A stretch of DNA of 64,000 nt from Paenibacillus camelliae (GTDB taxonomy: Bacteria > Bacillota > Bacilli > Paenibacillales > Paenibacillaceae): contig NZ_JAMBNY010000008.1 in NCBI RefSeq assembly GCF_023715345.1, positions 1 through 64,000 of the forward strand, given 5' to 3'. The notes under the pieces are model-generated. The model did not search any database. It had not been told where the DNA came from and worked only from the letters and a program-made list of their open reading frames with translations. A program made the translations under genes and the position numbers. Below are positions 63,831-64,000 of the stretch, in pieces; the stretch's first letter is position 1, and every line of letters starts with the position of its first letter.

Positions 63831-64000
63831 TTACGATTGTTTTTGGTAATGGGTTGCAATTTCATATATACAGCTGCGAACGGCAGCATCTAAGCTTTTC
63901 GGATCAGCATGAATTAATGATGTCGAGCGCTTTGTTGCTTCCAGCTCTGGTATATGATACGTTACGAGATCATTCACAGTAACAAGCTGAGGACGAAGAT
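63831..64000 (-). CDS. Unidentified gene, C-terminal fragment
   Basis: An open frame running leftward from the window edge to a TAA at 63831-63833, giving about 56 residues (LRPQLVTVNDLVTYHIPELEATKR and onward to IATHYQKQS). Its codon use is like that of neighbouring genes. The fragment lacks a diagnostic motif, and I do not name a family. Confidence 0.55.
   Translation of the reverse strand, partial: LRPQLVTVNDLVTYHIPELEATKRSTSLIHADPKSLDAAVRSCIYEIATHYQKQS

Overview
The window is a low-to-moderate G+C chromosome segment of a spore-forming member of the Bacillales, most likely a Paenibacillaceae relative. Pointers are Bacillus-type genes (yutI, yuzB, yutJ, yutM, yumC, yumB, yuiB, hemQ, sda, dnaB, dnaI, yqzM, yezD), a YheC/YheD coat-associated ATP-grasp protein, a YesM/YesN plus LplABC-type sugar uptake locus, strong AGGAGG ribosome binding sites and frequent TTG/GTG starts. 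I see no rRNA, tRNA or CRISPR array. Species cannot be fixed from this sequence.

Layout. 1-0.5 kb: end of an IS-like element and a small membrane peptide. 0.6-7.4 kb: housekeeping genes (HAD phosphatase, DUF456, ThuA-like, MurJ/YtgP-like flippase, thioredoxin-like, heme A synthase, a HEPN protein, an SDR oxidoreductase). 7.4-9.8 kb: iron-sulfur/redox genes yutI, yuzB, yutJ, yutM. 10.0-13.8 kb: an unusual cassette of two 175-residue GNAT-like proteins flanking an ABC exporter with a C-terminal cyclic-nucleotide-binding domain, followed by two tandem paralogous 39/40-residue peptides; this is my best candidate for an undescribed system. 13.9-25.3 kb: an anaerobic block, with adhE-pflB-pflA, an Fnr regulator with a C-terminal cysteine cluster, an Nre-like GAF/response regulator/kinase set and two tandem DoxX genes. 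Fnr-type boxes lie at the same distance (centre about -41.5) from predicted -10 elements in front of adhE and both doxX genes. 25.8-35.1 kb: two-component system, sugar ABC transporter and GH31 alpha-glucosidase. 35.3-40 kb: a complete Bce-type antimicrobial-peptide sensing and detoxification module. 40-44.3 kb: metallophosphoesterase, topoisomerase III and a YheC/D protein. 44.5-49.1 kb: sda with DnaA boxes, yumC, yumB, hemQ, yuiB. 49.8-52.3 kb: dnaB-dnaI. 53.2-55.7 kb: Nudix and small membrane proteins. 56-59.8 kb: sulfate transporter genes cysP-cysT-cysW and yezD, without an ATPase gene. 59.9-64 kb: yqzM, uvrC, a CPBP membrane protease and the 3' end of an unknown gene.

Two intergenic repeat families stand out. 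Family A (about 185 bp, with inverted ends beginning GTTCAAAA) occurs as tandem arrays at 43.3, 49.2 and 58.9 kb, and supplies the last codons and stop of cysW. Family B (about 155 bp, hairpin-forming) is repeated six times downstream of dnaI.

How the genes fit together: Fnr probably switches on mixed-acid/ethanol fermentation and the DoxX proteins when oxygen falls. The AdhE encoded here has lost the catalytic cysteine and the NAD-motif residues of its aldehyde dehydrogenase half, while its alcohol dehydrogenase half looks intact. All identifications come from reading the sequence; no database search was run.
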